Shown piece after piece: positions 8,607 through 16,709 of a stretch of 20,971 nucleotides of DNA. A model generated the notes under the pieces. The model saw only the letters and a list, made by a program, of their open reading frames with translations, searched no databases and was not told where the DNA came from. The position numbers and the translations under genes are program-made. The stretch's first letter is position 1, and each line of letters begins with the position of its first letter. The stretch comes from Deltaproteobacteria bacterium UBA3076 (GTDB taxonomy: Bacteria; Desulfobacterota; Dissulfuribacteria; Dissulfuribacterales; UBA3076): NCBI GenBank assembly GCA_002367355.1, contig DFBQ01000162.1:1-20971 (forward strand), given 5' to 3'.

Positions 8607-8683
8607 AATTGAGGAATTGAAGATAATTTTTTTAATTATAATGCTTCAATTCGTAAATCCCTCAATTCGTAAATTTATTTATC
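8607..8683. repeat. Inverted octamer repeat array forming a long hairpin, in place of rpmD
   Basis: Octamers AATTGAGG (8607-8614) and AATTGAAG (8615-8622) are followed by an AT-rich centre. Then come CTTCAATT (8644-8651), CGTAAATC, CCTCAATT (8660-8667) and CGTAAATT. AATTGAAG pairs perfectly with CTTCAATT, AATTGAGG pairs perfectly with CCTCAATT, and ATAATT (8623-8628) pairs with AATTAT (8634-8639) across a TTTTT loop. The CGTAAATC octamer and AATG (8640-8643) would bulge out. The element fills nearly the whole gap between rpsE and rplO and ends at the rplO ribosome-binding site (AGGAG, 8684-8688). Confidence 0.75.
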
Positions 8684-8693
8684 AGGAGCCCAT

Positions 8694-9167
8694 ATGATTA
8701 CATTGGATTCATTAAGACCTCATCCCGGATCCAAACGCGGGAAAAAGCGCATTGGAAGAGGGCCGGGGTCTGGACACGGGAAAACGGCCTGCAGGGGTCA
8801 GAATGGCCAAAAATCCCGATCCGGCGGTAGTATTCGTCCAGGATTCGAAGGCGGCCAAATGCCGTTGTATCGGAAGCTCCCGAAACGGGGTTTCAAAAAC
8901 CGTTTCAAAAAGGTCTACGGCGTATTGAACATTGGTGATCTGGCAGAGATCAAGCGTGAAGGAGTTGTGGATCTTGCTGTTTTGAAAGCATTGGGATTAG
9001 TACGTAAGCGCCATCATTTCCTGAAAATATTGGGTGACGGAGAGATACAGCAGCCGGTAACGGTTCGTGCCCACGCGGTCAGCGAAATTGCTAAAAATAA
9101 AATAGAGACTGCCGGCGGGCGGATAGAGATCATTACGGACCGGGGCCAGGAGGCAAATATTGTTTAA
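8694..9167 (+). CDS. rplO: 50S ribosomal protein L15
   Basis: 157 residues, slightly longer than E. coli L15 (144). L15 is a late-assembly protein with an extended Gly/Arg-rich N-terminal arm that threads into 23S rRNA. The arm is seen as KRIGRGPGSGHGKTACRGQ and the following GFEGGQMPLYRKLPKRGF. AGGAG (8684-8688) precedes the ATG. The last eight bases overlap the secY start, suggesting translational coupling. rpmD, which often precedes rplO, is absent. Confidence 0.97.
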   Translation: MITLDSLRPHPGSKRGKKRIGRGPGSGHGKTACRGQNGQKSRSGGSIRPGFEGGQMPLYRKLPKRGFKNRFKKVYGVLNIGDLAEIKREGVVDLAVLKALGLVRKRHHFLKILGDGEIQQPVTVRAHAVSEIAKNKIETAGGRIEIITDRGQEANIV

Positions 9168-10467
9168 GGGATTAGGGGGGATAGGCCAAGTACCGGAGCT
9201 GCGTAAACGCATTGGTTTTACGTTGCTTATGCTGGCTGTATATCGGGTTGGAGTCCAGATCCCTACTCCTGGTATTGATGTCGCGGCCATGGCGTCCTTT
9301 TTCGATCGTGCCCAGGGGACGCTATTTGGCATGTTCAATATGTTTTCTGGTGGGGCTCTTGAGAATATGTCCATTTTATCTTTGGGCATAATGCCTTACA
9401 TCAGTGCCTCCATCATTATTCAGCTCCTTACAGTAGCTGTCCCGCACCTTGAGGCCTTAAAAAAGGAAGGTGAGGCAGGAAGAAAGAAAATCAGCCAGTA
9501 TACCAGGTATGGCACAGTGGGCCTGAGCATTATTCAGGGGCTTGGAATAGCCATTACTCTTGAGAGTCTGACAGCTCCGGGTGGTGCTCCGGTCGTAGCA
9601 GAGCCCGGCTGGCCTTTTCGGCTTTTAAGTGCTCTGACCTTTATGTCAGGGACAGTATTTCTGATGTGGCTCGGAGAGCAGATTACGGAAAGAGGTGTTG
9701 GTAATGGTATTTCTCTGATTATCTTCGCCGGCATTGTAGCCAGGATGCCTTCAGCCATGATAGACACGTTCAGTCTGATGCGTACAGGTGATATACACCT
9801 GGCTCTAGTTATATTTCTTTTAGCGATGATGGCGGCGGTAATTGGATTTATCTGCTTTATGGAGCGGTCTCACAGGCGTATTCCAGTCCAATATGCCAGG
9901 AGAGTAGTGGGGCGAAAGGTATATGGAGGGCAAAGCACCCATCTGCCCCTAAAAGTGAATACTGCAGGAGTAATACCACCGATTTTTGCGTCGTCTATTA
10001 TGATGTTTCCTGCAACTATAGCCAATTTTATCCAGGTACCCTGGATGCAGAGCATAGCTCAGGGTCTGAGACCCGGTAGTTTGTTTTATGAGACGATTTT
10101 TGTAATGGCCATTGTCTTTTTCTGTTATTTTTATACAGCCATGATCTTCAATCCGGTTGATATAGCAGATAACATGAAAAAACATGGGGGTTATGTCCCG
10201 GGTCTTAGACCGGGAAGGCGTACTTCTGAATATATTGACAGGGTCCTGACCAGGATTACTCTAATAGGCGCTATTTATGTTTCCGCGATTTGCGTATTGC
10301 CAAGCATATTGATTTCAGAGTTAAATGTTCCTTTTTATTTTGGTGGAACTGCGCTTCTGATTGTTGTAGGTGTGGGCATGGATACCATGGCTCAAATTGA
10401 GTCCCATCTTATCACCAGGAGCTATGAAGGGTTTATGAAGGGGGCCAGGCTGAAGGGAAGAAAGTAG
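9160..10467 (+). CDS. secY: Protein translocase subunit SecY
   Basis: 435 residues, typical of bacterial SecY, the ten-helix channel of the Sec translocon in the inner membrane. It works with SecE, SecG, SecA and the ribosome. Conserved parts visible are GVQIPTPGID after helix 1, the plug-region FNMFSGGALENMSILSLGIM, GNGISLIIFAGI, the cytosolic loop RRIPVQYARR, and the C-terminal MAQIESHLITRSYEGF. The start is TTG 9160, overlapping rplO by eight bases, with AGGAGG (9148-9153) 6 bases upstream. map and adk, which often follow secY, are absent. A 10-bp hairpin comes next. Confidence 0.97.
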   Translation: MFKGLGGIGQVPELRKRIGFTLLMLAVYRVGVQIPTPGIDVAAMASFFDRAQGTLFGMFNMFSGGALENMSILSLGIMPYISASIIIQLLTVAVPHLEALKKEGEAGRKKISQYTRYGTVGLSIIQGLGIAITLESLTAPGGAPVVAEPGWPFRLLSALTFMSGTVFLMWLGEQITERGVGNGISLIIFAGIVARMPSAMIDTFSLMRTGDIHLALVIFLLAMMAAVIGFICFMERSHRRIPVQYARRVVGRKVYGGQSTHLPLKVNTAGVIPPIFASSIMMFPATIANFIQVPWMQSIAQGLRPGSLFYETIFVMAIVFFCYFYTAMIFNPVDIADNMKKHGGYVPGLRPGRRTSEYIDRVLTRITLIGAIYVSAICVLPSILISELNVPFYFGGTALLIVVGVGMDTMAQIESHLITRSYEGFMKGARLKGRK

Positions 10468-10475
10468 CCTGATTA

Positions 10476-10504
10476 GTGTATGAACGGAAAGGCTGTTCAT
10501 ACAC
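10476..10504 (+). other. Perfect 10-bp hairpin between secY and infA
   Basis: GTGTATGAAC (10476-10485) is the exact reverse complement of GTTCATACAC (10495-10504), with a 9-base loop. It starts 8 bases after the secY stop. The stem is only 4 of 10 G/C and is followed by AGCTTTGAATTTT, not a clean run of T, so it is a poor classical terminator. It could be a partial terminator, an RNA processing or stabilising site, or a protein-binding palindrome. Two copies of TTGAATT follow at 10509-10522. Confidence 0.6.
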
Positions 10505-10547
10505 AGCTTTGAATTTTGAATTTACAAAAGGAACAAAGGTAAATTAG

Positions 10548-10766
10548 ATGTCCAAAGGTGATGCAATACAGGTTGAGGGGAAGGTGTTTGAAACTTTACC
10601 CAATGCCATGTTTCGCGTTGAACTTGAAAATGGTCACAAAGTACTTGCGCATATTTCAGGTAAGATGCGTATGCACTATATAAAAATAATGCCTGGTGAT
10701 ACAGTGACAGTAGAGCTGTCGCCCTATGACCTGTCCAGGGGCCGTGTTGTATATAGGGCCAGATAA
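10548..10766 (+). CDS. infA: Translation initiation factor IF-1
   Basis: 72 residues, the universal IF-1 length. IF-1 is an OB-fold protein that occupies the ribosomal A site during initiation with IF-2 and IF-3. Recognisable parts are [40 protein letters not shown] and the C-terminal [19 protein letters not shown] lies a few bases before the ATG. It sits between secY and rpmJ, a common place for infA in Gram-positive bacteria and deltaproteobacteria. The adjacent map and adk genes seen in those groups are missing here. Confidence 0.97.
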   Translation: MSKGDAIQVEGKVFETLPNAMFRVELENGHKVLAHISGKMRMHYIKIMPGDTVTVELSPYDLSRGRVVYRAR

Positions 10767-10787
10767 ATCTTAGTAGAGGAATATGCC

Positions 10788-10901
10788 ATGAAGGTTAAAG
10801 CATCCATCAGACGTCGTTGTAAGGACTGCAAAATAATCCGACGCAGAGGCATACTGCGAGTGATTTGCAAAAATCCAAGGCACAAACAGCGACAAGGATA
10901 G
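10788..10901 (+). CDS. rpmJ: 50S ribosomal protein L36, zinc-binding form
   Basis: A 37-codon gene starting [20 protein letters not shown] and ending [10 protein letters not shown], the universal L36 pattern. The zinc ligands are Cys11, Cys14, Cys27 and His32 (CxxC...C....H), so this is the cysteine-containing form. L36 stabilises 23S rRNA near the base of the L7/L12 stalk. AGAGGA (10775-10780) is 7 bases before the ATG. It lies 21 bases after infA and 15 before rpsM, the usual place. Confidence 0.97.
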   Translation: MKVKASIRRRCKDCKIIRRRGILRVICKNPRHKQRQG

Positions 10902-10916
10902 TTAGGGGGTTGATCT

Positions 10917-11291
10917 GTGGCAAGAATTGCAGGTGTTGAGTTGCCAAAGAATAAGAGGCTGGAGATTGCGCTCACGTATATTTATGGGATTGGACGTACA
11001 ACTGGCCAACAAATTCTGGATAAGGCAGAAATAGACAGAAACAAAAAATCCGATGATTTGACGGATCAAGATATCACGTCGCTACGGAAGATTATCGATG
11101 CGGATTATAAAGTGGAGGGAGATCTTCGTAGAGATGTGTCATTGAACATCAAGCGATTGATGGATTTTGGCAGTTATCGTGGACTTAGACATCGTAGAGG
11201 TCTTCCGGTTAATGGACAGCGCACCAAAACCAATGCTCGTACACGAAAGGGTCCCAGGCGCTCAGTAGTCAAAAAGAAGAGAAGAATTTAG
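10917..11291 (+). CDS. rpsM: 30S ribosomal protein S13
   Basis: 124 residues, the usual 118-126. S13 lies at the top of the 30S head, contacting the 50S subunit and P-site tRNA through its basic tail. [20 protein letters not shown] at the N-terminus and [19 protein letters not shown] towards the C-terminus are diagnostic. The start is GTG 10917 with AGGGGG (10904-10909) 7 bases upstream. An initiator directly before ARIAGV is the normal N-terminus. First gene of the alpha set. Confidence 0.97.
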   Translation: MARIAGVELPKNKRLEIALTYIYGIGRTTGQQILDKAEIDRNKKSDDLTDQDITSLRKIIDADYKVEGDLRRDVSLNIKRLMDFGSYRGLRHRRGLPVNGQRTKTNARTRKGPRRSVVKKKRRI

Positions 11292-11310
11292 TAACGGAGG
11301 GCGGAGTAAT

Positions 11311-11697
11311 ATGGCATCACCGAGAAGAGGTGGCCGAAAAGAAAAGAAGAATGTGCCGGAAGGTATTGTGCACATACGATCTACTTTTAACAATACTATA
11401 ATAAACATAACTGACAAACAGGGGAATACAATTTCCTGGTCAAGTGCAGGGACCCAGGGTTTTAAGGGTTCAAGGAAAGGCACTCCGTTTGCCGCCCAGG
11501 TAGCGGCTGAAAACGCTGTAAGAAAAGCAGCAGACCATGGCATGAGAAGTGTTGAAGTACATCTCAAGGGACCAGGTTCAGGAAGAGAGGCAGCAGTGCG
11601 TGCCCTCCAAATAGCAGGATTTAAAATTTCAGTTATTCGAGACGTAACATCAATACCTCATAACGGTTGCAGATCTCCAAAGAGACGGAGAGTATAG
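11311..11697 (+). CDS. rpsK: 30S ribosomal protein S11
   Basis: 128 residues, the common size. S11 forms the 30S platform with S6, S18 and S21 near the E site. The segment [16 protein letters not shown] (here with VHIRSTF), then [26 protein letters not shown] and the terminal [15 protein letters not shown] are clear. The Asn-Gly in HNGC is the site that forms isoaspartate in E. coli S11. GGAGG lies upstream of the ATG. Confidence 0.97.
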   Translation: MASPRRGGRKEKKNVPEGIVHIRSTFNNTIINITDKQGNTISWSSAGTQGFKGSRKGTPFAAQVAAENAVRKAADHGMRSVEVHLKGPGSGREAAVRALQIAGFKISVIRDVTSIPHNGCRSPKRRRV

Positions 11698-11757
11698 GAC
11701 TGCATCAGAGTATTAAGTAGGCTTATTTAGTGTTTCCAATTTACCGGAGGAAGTATT

Positions 11758-12384
11758 TTGGCTAGATATACAGGACCACGATGTCGCTTGTGTCGCAGAG
11801 AGGGTTGCAAACTTTTTCTTAAGGGAGACAGGTGTTATTCAGATAAGTGTGCCTTTGAAAAACGCAGTTATGTGCCGGGAGAACGTGGACAGGGCCGGAT
11901 AAAAGTTTCTGACTATGGGATTCGGTTGAGAGAGAAACAGCGGGTTCGGCGTATGTATGGATTACTGGAGGCACAATTCAGGAGTTATTTTGATAAGGCT
12001 GATCGTCAAAAGGGGGTCACCGGTACTAATCTTCTATTACTCCTGGAAAGACGTCTTGACAGCGTGGTTTATCGCCTTGGCTTTGCTGAGTCCAGATCAC
12101 AGGCCCGTCAGTTAGTCAGTCACGGACATTTCATCATAAATGGGAAAAAAGTGGACATACCGTCTTTTTTGGTAAAGCAGGGAGACGAAATCAAGGTAAC
12201 GGAGAAGAGTAAATCTATAGCTCCCCTCAAACAGGCGCTGGGGGCAATTGCCCGCAGGGGTGTGCCTGAGTGGCTGGAACTGGATGATGATAAGCTGCAG
12301 GGGACAGTGAAGGCAATGCCTGAACGAGGACACATAACTATGCCCATTCAGGAACAGCTAATAGTTGAGTTTTACTCTAAGTAA
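11758..12384 (+). CDS. rpsD: 30S ribosomal protein S4, zinc-binding form
   Basis: 208 residues, normal for S4, a primary 16S rRNA-binding protein that also affects accuracy. Cys9, Cys12, Cys26 and Cys31 match the zinc ligands of the Thermus/Geobacillus type. The S4 RNA-binding domain is seen around [20 protein letters not shown] and [17 protein letters not shown]. The start is TTG 11758 with CGGAGG (11745-11750) 7 bases upstream and the expected ARYTGP N-terminus. In E. coli S4 represses the alpha operon; I could not identify its target pseudoknot here. Confidence 0.97.
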   Translation: MARYTGPRCRLCRREGCKLFLKGDRCYSDKCAFEKRSYVPGERGQGRIKVSDYGIRLREKQRVRRMYGLLEAQFRSYFDKADRQKGVTGTNLLLLLERRLDSVVYRLGFAESRSQARQLVSHGHFIINGKKVDIPSFLVKQGDEIKVTEKSKSIAPLKQALGAIARRGVPEWLELDDDKLQGTVKAMPERGHITMPIQEQLIVEFYSK

Positions 12385-12470
12385 TAACCTGTGATGCTGC
12401 TGACCATAGAGATACTCTATATCAAAAGAATTGAATTATATCCGGAGCTCAAGAGGCTTAGATAGACAAC

Positions 12471-13520
12471 ATGACTGCTGAACAGACTCCATACTATCGC
12501 AACTGGCGGGAATTAATTCGTCCTAAGAGGCTGGAAGTTAATAGCGCAACACGCACAAGCTTTTATGGCAAATTCAGTTGTGAGCCTCTGGAGAGAGGCT
12601 ATGGCACCACACTGGGTAACGCCTTGCGACGTGTGCTCTTGTCTTCTCTACAAGGGGCTGCGATTGTTTCGATAAAAATAGAAGGTGTGTTGCACGAACT
12701 GGGAACCATACCAGGAGTAATTGAAGATGTAACAGATATTATTCTTAATCTGAAGGGTGTGCGCCTGAAGATTTTTAAGGATGAAGAAAAGATCCTTATA
12801 TTGGAAAAACAAGGGCCTGGAGAAGTGGGTGCCAAGGATTTAATTGCTCCACATGGTGGAGTTGAGGTGCTGAATCCTGATCATCATATTGCCACATTAA
12901 CGGAAGATGGTGAACTGCGGATGGAAATGATGGCTAAATGGGGCAAGGGATACGTCTCTGGTGAAAGCAATAAGGACCCTGATCAGCCCATAGGTACTGT
13001 AGCTATAGATGCTCTGTTCTCGCCTGTGCAGAAGGTTAATTTTGTTGTTACGAAAGCCCGTGTTGGCCAGATGACCGACTATGATAAGTTGACCATGGAG
13101 GTCTTGACCGATGGCACAGTCCTTCCGGAGGACGCCATGGCTTATGCCGCAAAGATTCTGAAGGATCAATTTGCGGTGTTTATTAACTTTGACGAGAAGG
13201 AGGGGGCTGAAGAGGAAAAGCTCTCTTCTGATTTTGAAGGCAAGATCGAATATCTGAACCGGAAAATTGATGAACTGGAATTTTCTGTACGCTCGGCCAA
13301 TTGTCTCAAAAATGCAGATATATACTACATTGGTGAGCTGGTACAAAAAACAGAGCAAGAGATGCTCAAGACAAAAAATTTTGGCCGAAAATCTTTGCAA
13401 GAGATTCAGGAAAACCTCAATAGCATGGGATTACATCTGGGGATGAAGCTTCAGGGATGGAGCCAGCCCAAGAAAACAGATGAGGAAGAAAATACTGAAA
13501 AAGAAGAAGGTGATGAGTAA
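12471..13520 (+). CDS. rpoA: DNA-directed RNA polymerase subunit alpha
   Basis: 349 residues, somewhat longer than E. coli alpha (329). The alpha dimer scaffolds RNA polymerase. The N-terminal domain shows [20 protein letters not shown] and the C-terminal domain shows [20 protein letters not shown]. Arg274 corresponds to E. coli Arg265, which binds UP-element DNA. The last 16 residues are strongly acidic (nine Asp/Glu), an extension beyond the usual end GMKLQGW. No strong ribosome-binding site is close to the ATG. The stop overlaps the rplQ start by one base (TAATG). Confidence 0.98.
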   Translation: MTAEQTPYYRNWRELIRPKRLEVNSATRTSFYGKFSCEPLERGYGTTLGNALRRVLLSSLQGAAIVSIKIEGVLHELGTIPGVIEDVTDIILNLKGVRLKIFKDEEKILILEKQGPGEVGAKDLIAPHGGVEVLNPDHHIATLTEDGELRMEMMAKWGKGYVSGESNKDPDQPIGTVAIDALFSPVQKVNFVVTKARVGQMTDYDKLTMEVLTDGTVLPEDAMAYAAKILKDQFAVFINFDEKEGAEEEKLSSDFEGKIEYLNRKIDELEFSVRSANCLKNADIYYIGELVQKTEQEMLKTKNFGRKSLQEIQENLNSMGLHLGMKLQGWSQPKKTDEEENTEKEEGDE

Positions 13521-14209
13521 TGAGGCACCGGAGAAGGACACATAGACTGGGGTGTAAGACAGCTCATCGTAAGGCGATGCTCGGGAATATGGTAACATCA
13601 TTGTTAAAGCATGGTCGAATTGTCACAACAGTTCCGAGGGCCAAAGAGGTCAGGCGTGTGGCTGACAAAATGGTTACTTTGGCAAAAAGATCGAGTCTCC
13701 ATGCAAGGCGTCAGGCATTTTCAGTCATTCGTGATCGCAAAGTAGTTTCTAAGCTTTTTGATAAGTGGGGGCAGGAATTTTCCGATCGAAATGGTGGTTA
13801 TACCAGGATAGTAAGGATAGGCCCACGAAGGGGAGATGCTGCCATGATGTCTATTGTGGAACTGGTCACCGACTCCCTGGAGAAGCCCAGGCCTCAACGT
13901 AAGCCTCAAAAGATTGCATCTGCTGAATCCGTGATACCGCAGGCTGCTCCTCCGGAACCGTCTGTTGATAAGCCGGAAAGCATGAAAGAGGAGGATGGCC
14001 CTGCTGAGGAAACCCAAATCAGTGAGGAGGCATCTGTCGCTGAGGCGGGAATCGTAGAGGAAAAATCCGCCACCGGGGTTGAGGCCGTAGGAGAAGAGGC
14101 AAGCGAGAAGTCCGAAGTCACCGGCAATAAGACTTCTGAGGTAGATGTTGATTCAAAAGAGGGTGAAGTAAAAGAGGGGGGAAGGGACGTAGAGACGGAT
14201 AAAACTTGA
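13520..14209 (+). CDS. rplQ: 50S ribosomal protein L17 with long acidic C-terminal extension
   Basis: 229 residues, about twice the usual L17 length (116-130). Residues 1-118 are a normal L17: [20 protein letters not shown] at the start, [20 protein letters not shown] in the middle and [16 protein letters not shown] near the end of the core. Residues 119-229 form a low-complexity tail with 29 Asp/Glu out of 111 residues and many Ala, Val, Ser and Lys. It has no recognisable domain and is probably disordered. L17 sits near the tunnel exit on the 50S subunit. Start overlaps the rpoA stop. Last gene before the terminator. Confidence 0.96.
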   Translation: MRHRRRTHRLGCKTAHRKAMLGNMVTSLLKHGRIVTTVPRAKEVRRVADKMVTLAKRSSLHARRQAFSVIRDRKVVSKLFDKWGQEFSDRNGGYTRIVRIGPRRGDAAMMSIVELVTDSLEKPRPQRKPQKIASAESVIPQAAPPEPSVDKPESMKEEDGPAEETQISEEASVAEAGIVEEKSATGVEAVGEEASEKSEVTGNKTSEVDVDSKEGEVKEGGRDVETDKT

Positions 14210-14247
14210 TTCGGTCTTTATAAAAGCACAGATTTCACATAGTGTCG

Positions 14248-14253
14248 TATAAT
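14248..14253 (+). promoter_or_regulatory. Isolated consensus -10 box upstream of the hairpin
   Basis: TATAAT is a perfect sigma-70 -10 hexamer. The matching -35 position, 17 bases upstream, is AGCACA (14225-14230), only three of six to consensus. If used, transcription would begin near 14260, just before a 16-codon reading frame (14263-14313) and the hairpin at 14275-14301. It may equally be chance in AT-rich spacer. Confidence 0.25.
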
Positions 14254-14274
14254 ATGCCATAAATGATGTTGATT

Positions 14275-14312
14275 GCCCTCAGAGCTGCAAGTTCTGAGGG
14301 CATTATTTGTTG
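14275..14312 (+). terminator. Intrinsic terminator after rplQ
   Basis: GCCCTCAGA (14275-14283) pairs perfectly with TCTGAGGGC (14293-14301). The stem can extend inward by one G-U and two Watson-Crick pairs to a three-base loop. The tail ATTATTTGTTG is T-rich but interrupted. Location 66 bases after the rplQ stop fits the end of the ribosomal-protein transcript. A second, weaker hairpin follows: TTTGTTG (14306-14312) with CAACAAA (14321-14327). Confidence 0.75.
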
Positions 14313-14340
14313 AGAAAGCCCAACAAAAAAATTAACTTTA

Positions 14341-14369
14341 TTGACAACGTAAAAACAGGGGAATAAGCT
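14341..14369 (+). promoter_or_regulatory. Candidate promoter of the ilvB operon
   Basis: TTGACA at 14341-14346 is a perfect -35 hexamer. Seventeen bases later TAAGCT (14364-14369) matches the -10 consensus at three of six positions. Transcription would start near 14376, giving a leader of about 55 bases before ATG 14431. It lies after the rplQ terminator, where the new unit needs a promoter. I saw no T-box motif and no classical leader peptide with runs of branched-chain codons downstream of it. Confidence 0.5.
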
Positions 14370-14430
14370 TCAAAAACTACCTTGAACTCTTAACCCAATT
14401 CTATTGCTAACAGTACCAGGGGTAAAGTAT

Positions 14431-16131
14431 ATGGCAAAGATGGCCGGAAAACAAATGGTCGTAGAGGCTCTCAAGCGGGAAGGTGTCGATGTTATCTTTG
14501 GCTTCCCCGGCGGGGCTATTATTGATGTCTACGATACCTTGGAAAAAGACGGCACCATAAAGCACGTCTTGGTCCGACATGAGCAAGGAGCGGCCCATGC
14601 TGCCGATGGTTACGCCAGGGCTTCCGGAAAGGTGGGAGTGTGCATTGCCACGTCAGGTCCGGGAGCCACCAATACCGTTACAGGTATAGCAACAGCAAAT
14701 ATGGACTCAGTTCCCATGGTTGTATTTACCGGTCAGGTACCCACTGCCCTGATTGGTAATGACGCATTCCAGGAAGTGGATATCGTAGGCATCACACGTC
14801 CTTGCACAAAGCACAATTACCTTGTTAAAGACGTAAAGGACCTTCCTCAGGTCCTTAAGGAAGCCTTTTATGTCGCGAGATCAGGCCGGCCAGGTCCTGT
14901 CCTTATAGATCTTCCTAAGGATGTTCAGAACGGCAAGGCCGAGTTTAACTATCCACAGGAGATAAAGCTCCGTTCATATAACCCGGTAATCGAGCCTCAC
15001 GGCAAACAGATTGAGCGGGCCTACAGGTTAATAGAGAAGGCAAAACGGCCTGTTATTTATGCTGGTGGCGGAATAATCATCTCTGATGCGTATAAGGAGC
15101 TCAGGGCACTTGCTAAAGCGATGTATATTCCGGTAACCATGACTTTGATGGGGCTTGGCGGATTCCCCGGCACCCACGAGCTGAGCCTGGGTATGCTGGG
15201 CATGCATGGTACATACTCTGCTAACATGGCCATGGCAAACAGTGATCTCATCATTGCTATTGGCGCCCGCTTTGACGACAGGGTTACCGGAAAGATCGAG
15301 GCATTTGCTCCGCTGGCCAAGATAATTCACCTGGACATAGACCCCACATCTATTCAGAAAAACGTGAAGGTGGATGTGCCAATAGTGGGTGATTGCAAGA
15401 GGGTACTGAAGAAGCTGTTGGACGCCGTAAAGGATGCTGGCCGCCCTGCTGAGGCATGGAGGGATCAGCATCAGGCTTGGTTGCAGCAGCTTGATGCATG
15501 GAAAAAACGCCATCCCCTCACATATAAAGAGGAGCCCGGCGTTATCAAGCCTCAGAATGTCATTGAAAAGCTGTATGAGATGACAAAAGGACGGGCTATC
15601 ATTACTACAGAGGTCGGTCAGAACCAGATGTGGACCGCCCAGTTTTACAAATTCGACGAGCCACGGACCCTCCTGACTTCCGGCGGCCTTGGAACCATGG
15701 GCTATGGATTTCCTGCAGCTATTGGGGCCCAGATGGCCTTCCCTGACAAGCTGGTGGTGGATGTAGCCGGTGACGGCAGCATACAGATGAATATTCAGGA
15801 GATGGCGACCGCCATGGAGCAACGCCTGCCTGTGAAAATAGTCATTCTGAATAACCAGTTTCTCGGCATGGTCAGACAATGGCAGGAGCTATTCTATGAT
15901 CGTCGGTATGCAGCTACTGAGTTTGAAATGACCCCAGATTTTGTAAAACTGGCTGAGGCTTATGGGGCCAAGGGGTTTAGGGCAACCAAGCCGGAAGAGG
16001 TCGATGATGTACTCAGTAAGGGTCTTGAAGCGGAAGGTCTGGCGATTATGGAATTTGCTATAGCCCGCGAAGAAGGGGTATTCCCAATGGTCCCGGCCGG
16101 AAAGGCCACAACTGAGATGTTGCTCGTTTGA
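14431..16131 (+). CDS. ilvB: Acetolactate synthase, large (catalytic) subunit
   Basis: 566 residues from ATG 14431. The enzyme joins two pyruvates to 2-acetolactate, or pyruvate with 2-oxobutyrate to 2-aceto-2-hydroxybutyrate, the first common step of Val/Leu/Ile synthesis. Its cofactors are thiamine diphosphate, FAD and Mg. Seen: [12 protein letters not shown] at residues 24-35, the catalytic Glu51 in [16 protein letters not shown], and the thiamine-diphosphate motif from Gly447-Asp448-Gly449 to Asn474-Asn475. An in-frame TTG at 14404 would add nine residues. ATG 14431 is preferred because AGGGG (14418-14422) is 8 bases upstream. Adjacent ilvN makes the anabolic role clear. Confidence 0.97.
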   Translation: MAKMAGKQMVVEALKREGVDVIFGFPGGAIIDVYDTLEKDGTIKHVLVRHEQGAAHAADGYARASGKVGVCIATSGPGATNTVTGIATANMDSVPMVVFTGQVPTALIGNDAFQEVDIVGITRPCTKHNYLVKDVKDLPQVLKEAFYVARSGRPGPVLIDLPKDVQNGKAEFNYPQEIKLRSYNPVIEPHGKQIERAYRLIEKAKRPVIYAGGGIIISDAYKELRALAKAMYIPVTMTLMGLGGFPGTHELSLGMLGMHGTYSANMAMANSDLIIAIGARFDDRVTGKIEAFAPLAKIIHLDIDPTSIQKNVKVDVPIVGDCKRVLKKLLDAVKDAGRPAEAWRDQHQAWLQQLDAWKKRHPLTYKEEPGVIKPQNVIEKLYEMTKGRAIITTEVGQNQMWTAQFYKFDEPRTLLTSGGLGTMGYGFPAAIGAQMAFPDKLVVDVAGDGSIQMNIQEMATAMEQRLPVKIVILNNQFLGMVRQWQELFYDRRYAATEFEMTPDFVKLAEAYGAKGFRATKPEEVDDVLSKGLEAEGLAIMEFAIAREEGVFPMVPAGKATTEMLLV

Positions 16132-16156
16132 TATTTAGGATAAGGAGCTTGGCCCT

Positions 16157-16642
16157 ATGAAGCATACTCTCTCTGTATCAGTTGAAAATACTCCTGGTGC
16201 CCTTTCCCGCATAACCGGGCTTTTTAGCGGGCGGGCGTTTAATATTGAGAGCCTTAATGTGGCTGCAACCTTGGACCCTACCCTGTCACACATCACACTG
16301 GTGACAAGAGGCGATGAATTCATAATTGAGCAAATAATCAAACAGCTCAGGCGCCTGGTGGATGTTTTTAAGGTTGTGGATGTGAGTGAAGGCGAGTTTG
16401 TTGAGCGCGAGATGTCCTTGATCAAGGTCCGGGCCGAGGAAGAGTCCAGGGCCGAGATATTACGCATTTGCGATATATTCCGTTGCAAGGTTGTTGACGT
16501 GAGTCCTAAATCTTACACCTTAGAGGTCACCGGACCGGAGTCAAAACTAAAGGCAGTAATAGAGCTACTCCGTCCAATCGGAATCAAAGAAATTACAAGA
16601 ACCGGCACCATAGCCATGATGAGAGAGAGAAAGACGGTCTAA
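16157..16642 (+). CDS. ilvN: Acetolactate synthase, small (regulatory) subunit
   Basis: 161 residues, the common length of the IlvH/IlvN type. The N-terminal ACT domain (about residues 1-75: HTLSVSVENTPGALSRITGL and GRAFNIESLNVA) binds valine for feedback inhibition in studied homologues. The C-terminal ACT-like half has REMSLIKV near residue 85 and ends ITRTGTIAM, as usual. AAGGAG (16142-16147) is 9 bases before the ATG. It lies 25 bases after ilvB. The symbol ilvH would be equally acceptable. Confidence 0.96.
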   Translation: MKHTLSVSVENTPGALSRITGLFSGRAFNIESLNVAATLDPTLSHITLVTRGDEFIIEQIIKQLRRLVDVFKVVDVSEGEFVEREMSLIKVRAEEESRAEILRICDIFRCKVVDVSPKSYTLEVTGPESKLKAVIELLRPIGIKEITRTGTIAMMRERKTV

Positions 16643-16709
16643 GAAGGGTAACTTTTCACTTCCCATCTACCAGGGGGTGTGAACGGTTAATAGAAAGGAG
16701 CTACAGAGG

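Noticed and set aside
12406..12420. ATAGAG/CTCTAT hairpin before rpoA
   Set aside because: Six AT-rich pairs with a three-base loop and no T tract; too weak to call a terminator or operator.
14376..14430. T-box or branched-chain leader peptide in front of ilvB
   Set aside because: I found no T-box sequence and no short frame with runs of Leu, Ile or Val codons downstream of the TTGACA promoter.
15028..15879. 283-codon open frame on the minus strand opposite ilvB
   Set aside because: It is antisense to the acetolactate synthase coding sequence, its translation resembles no family I know, and it has no context.
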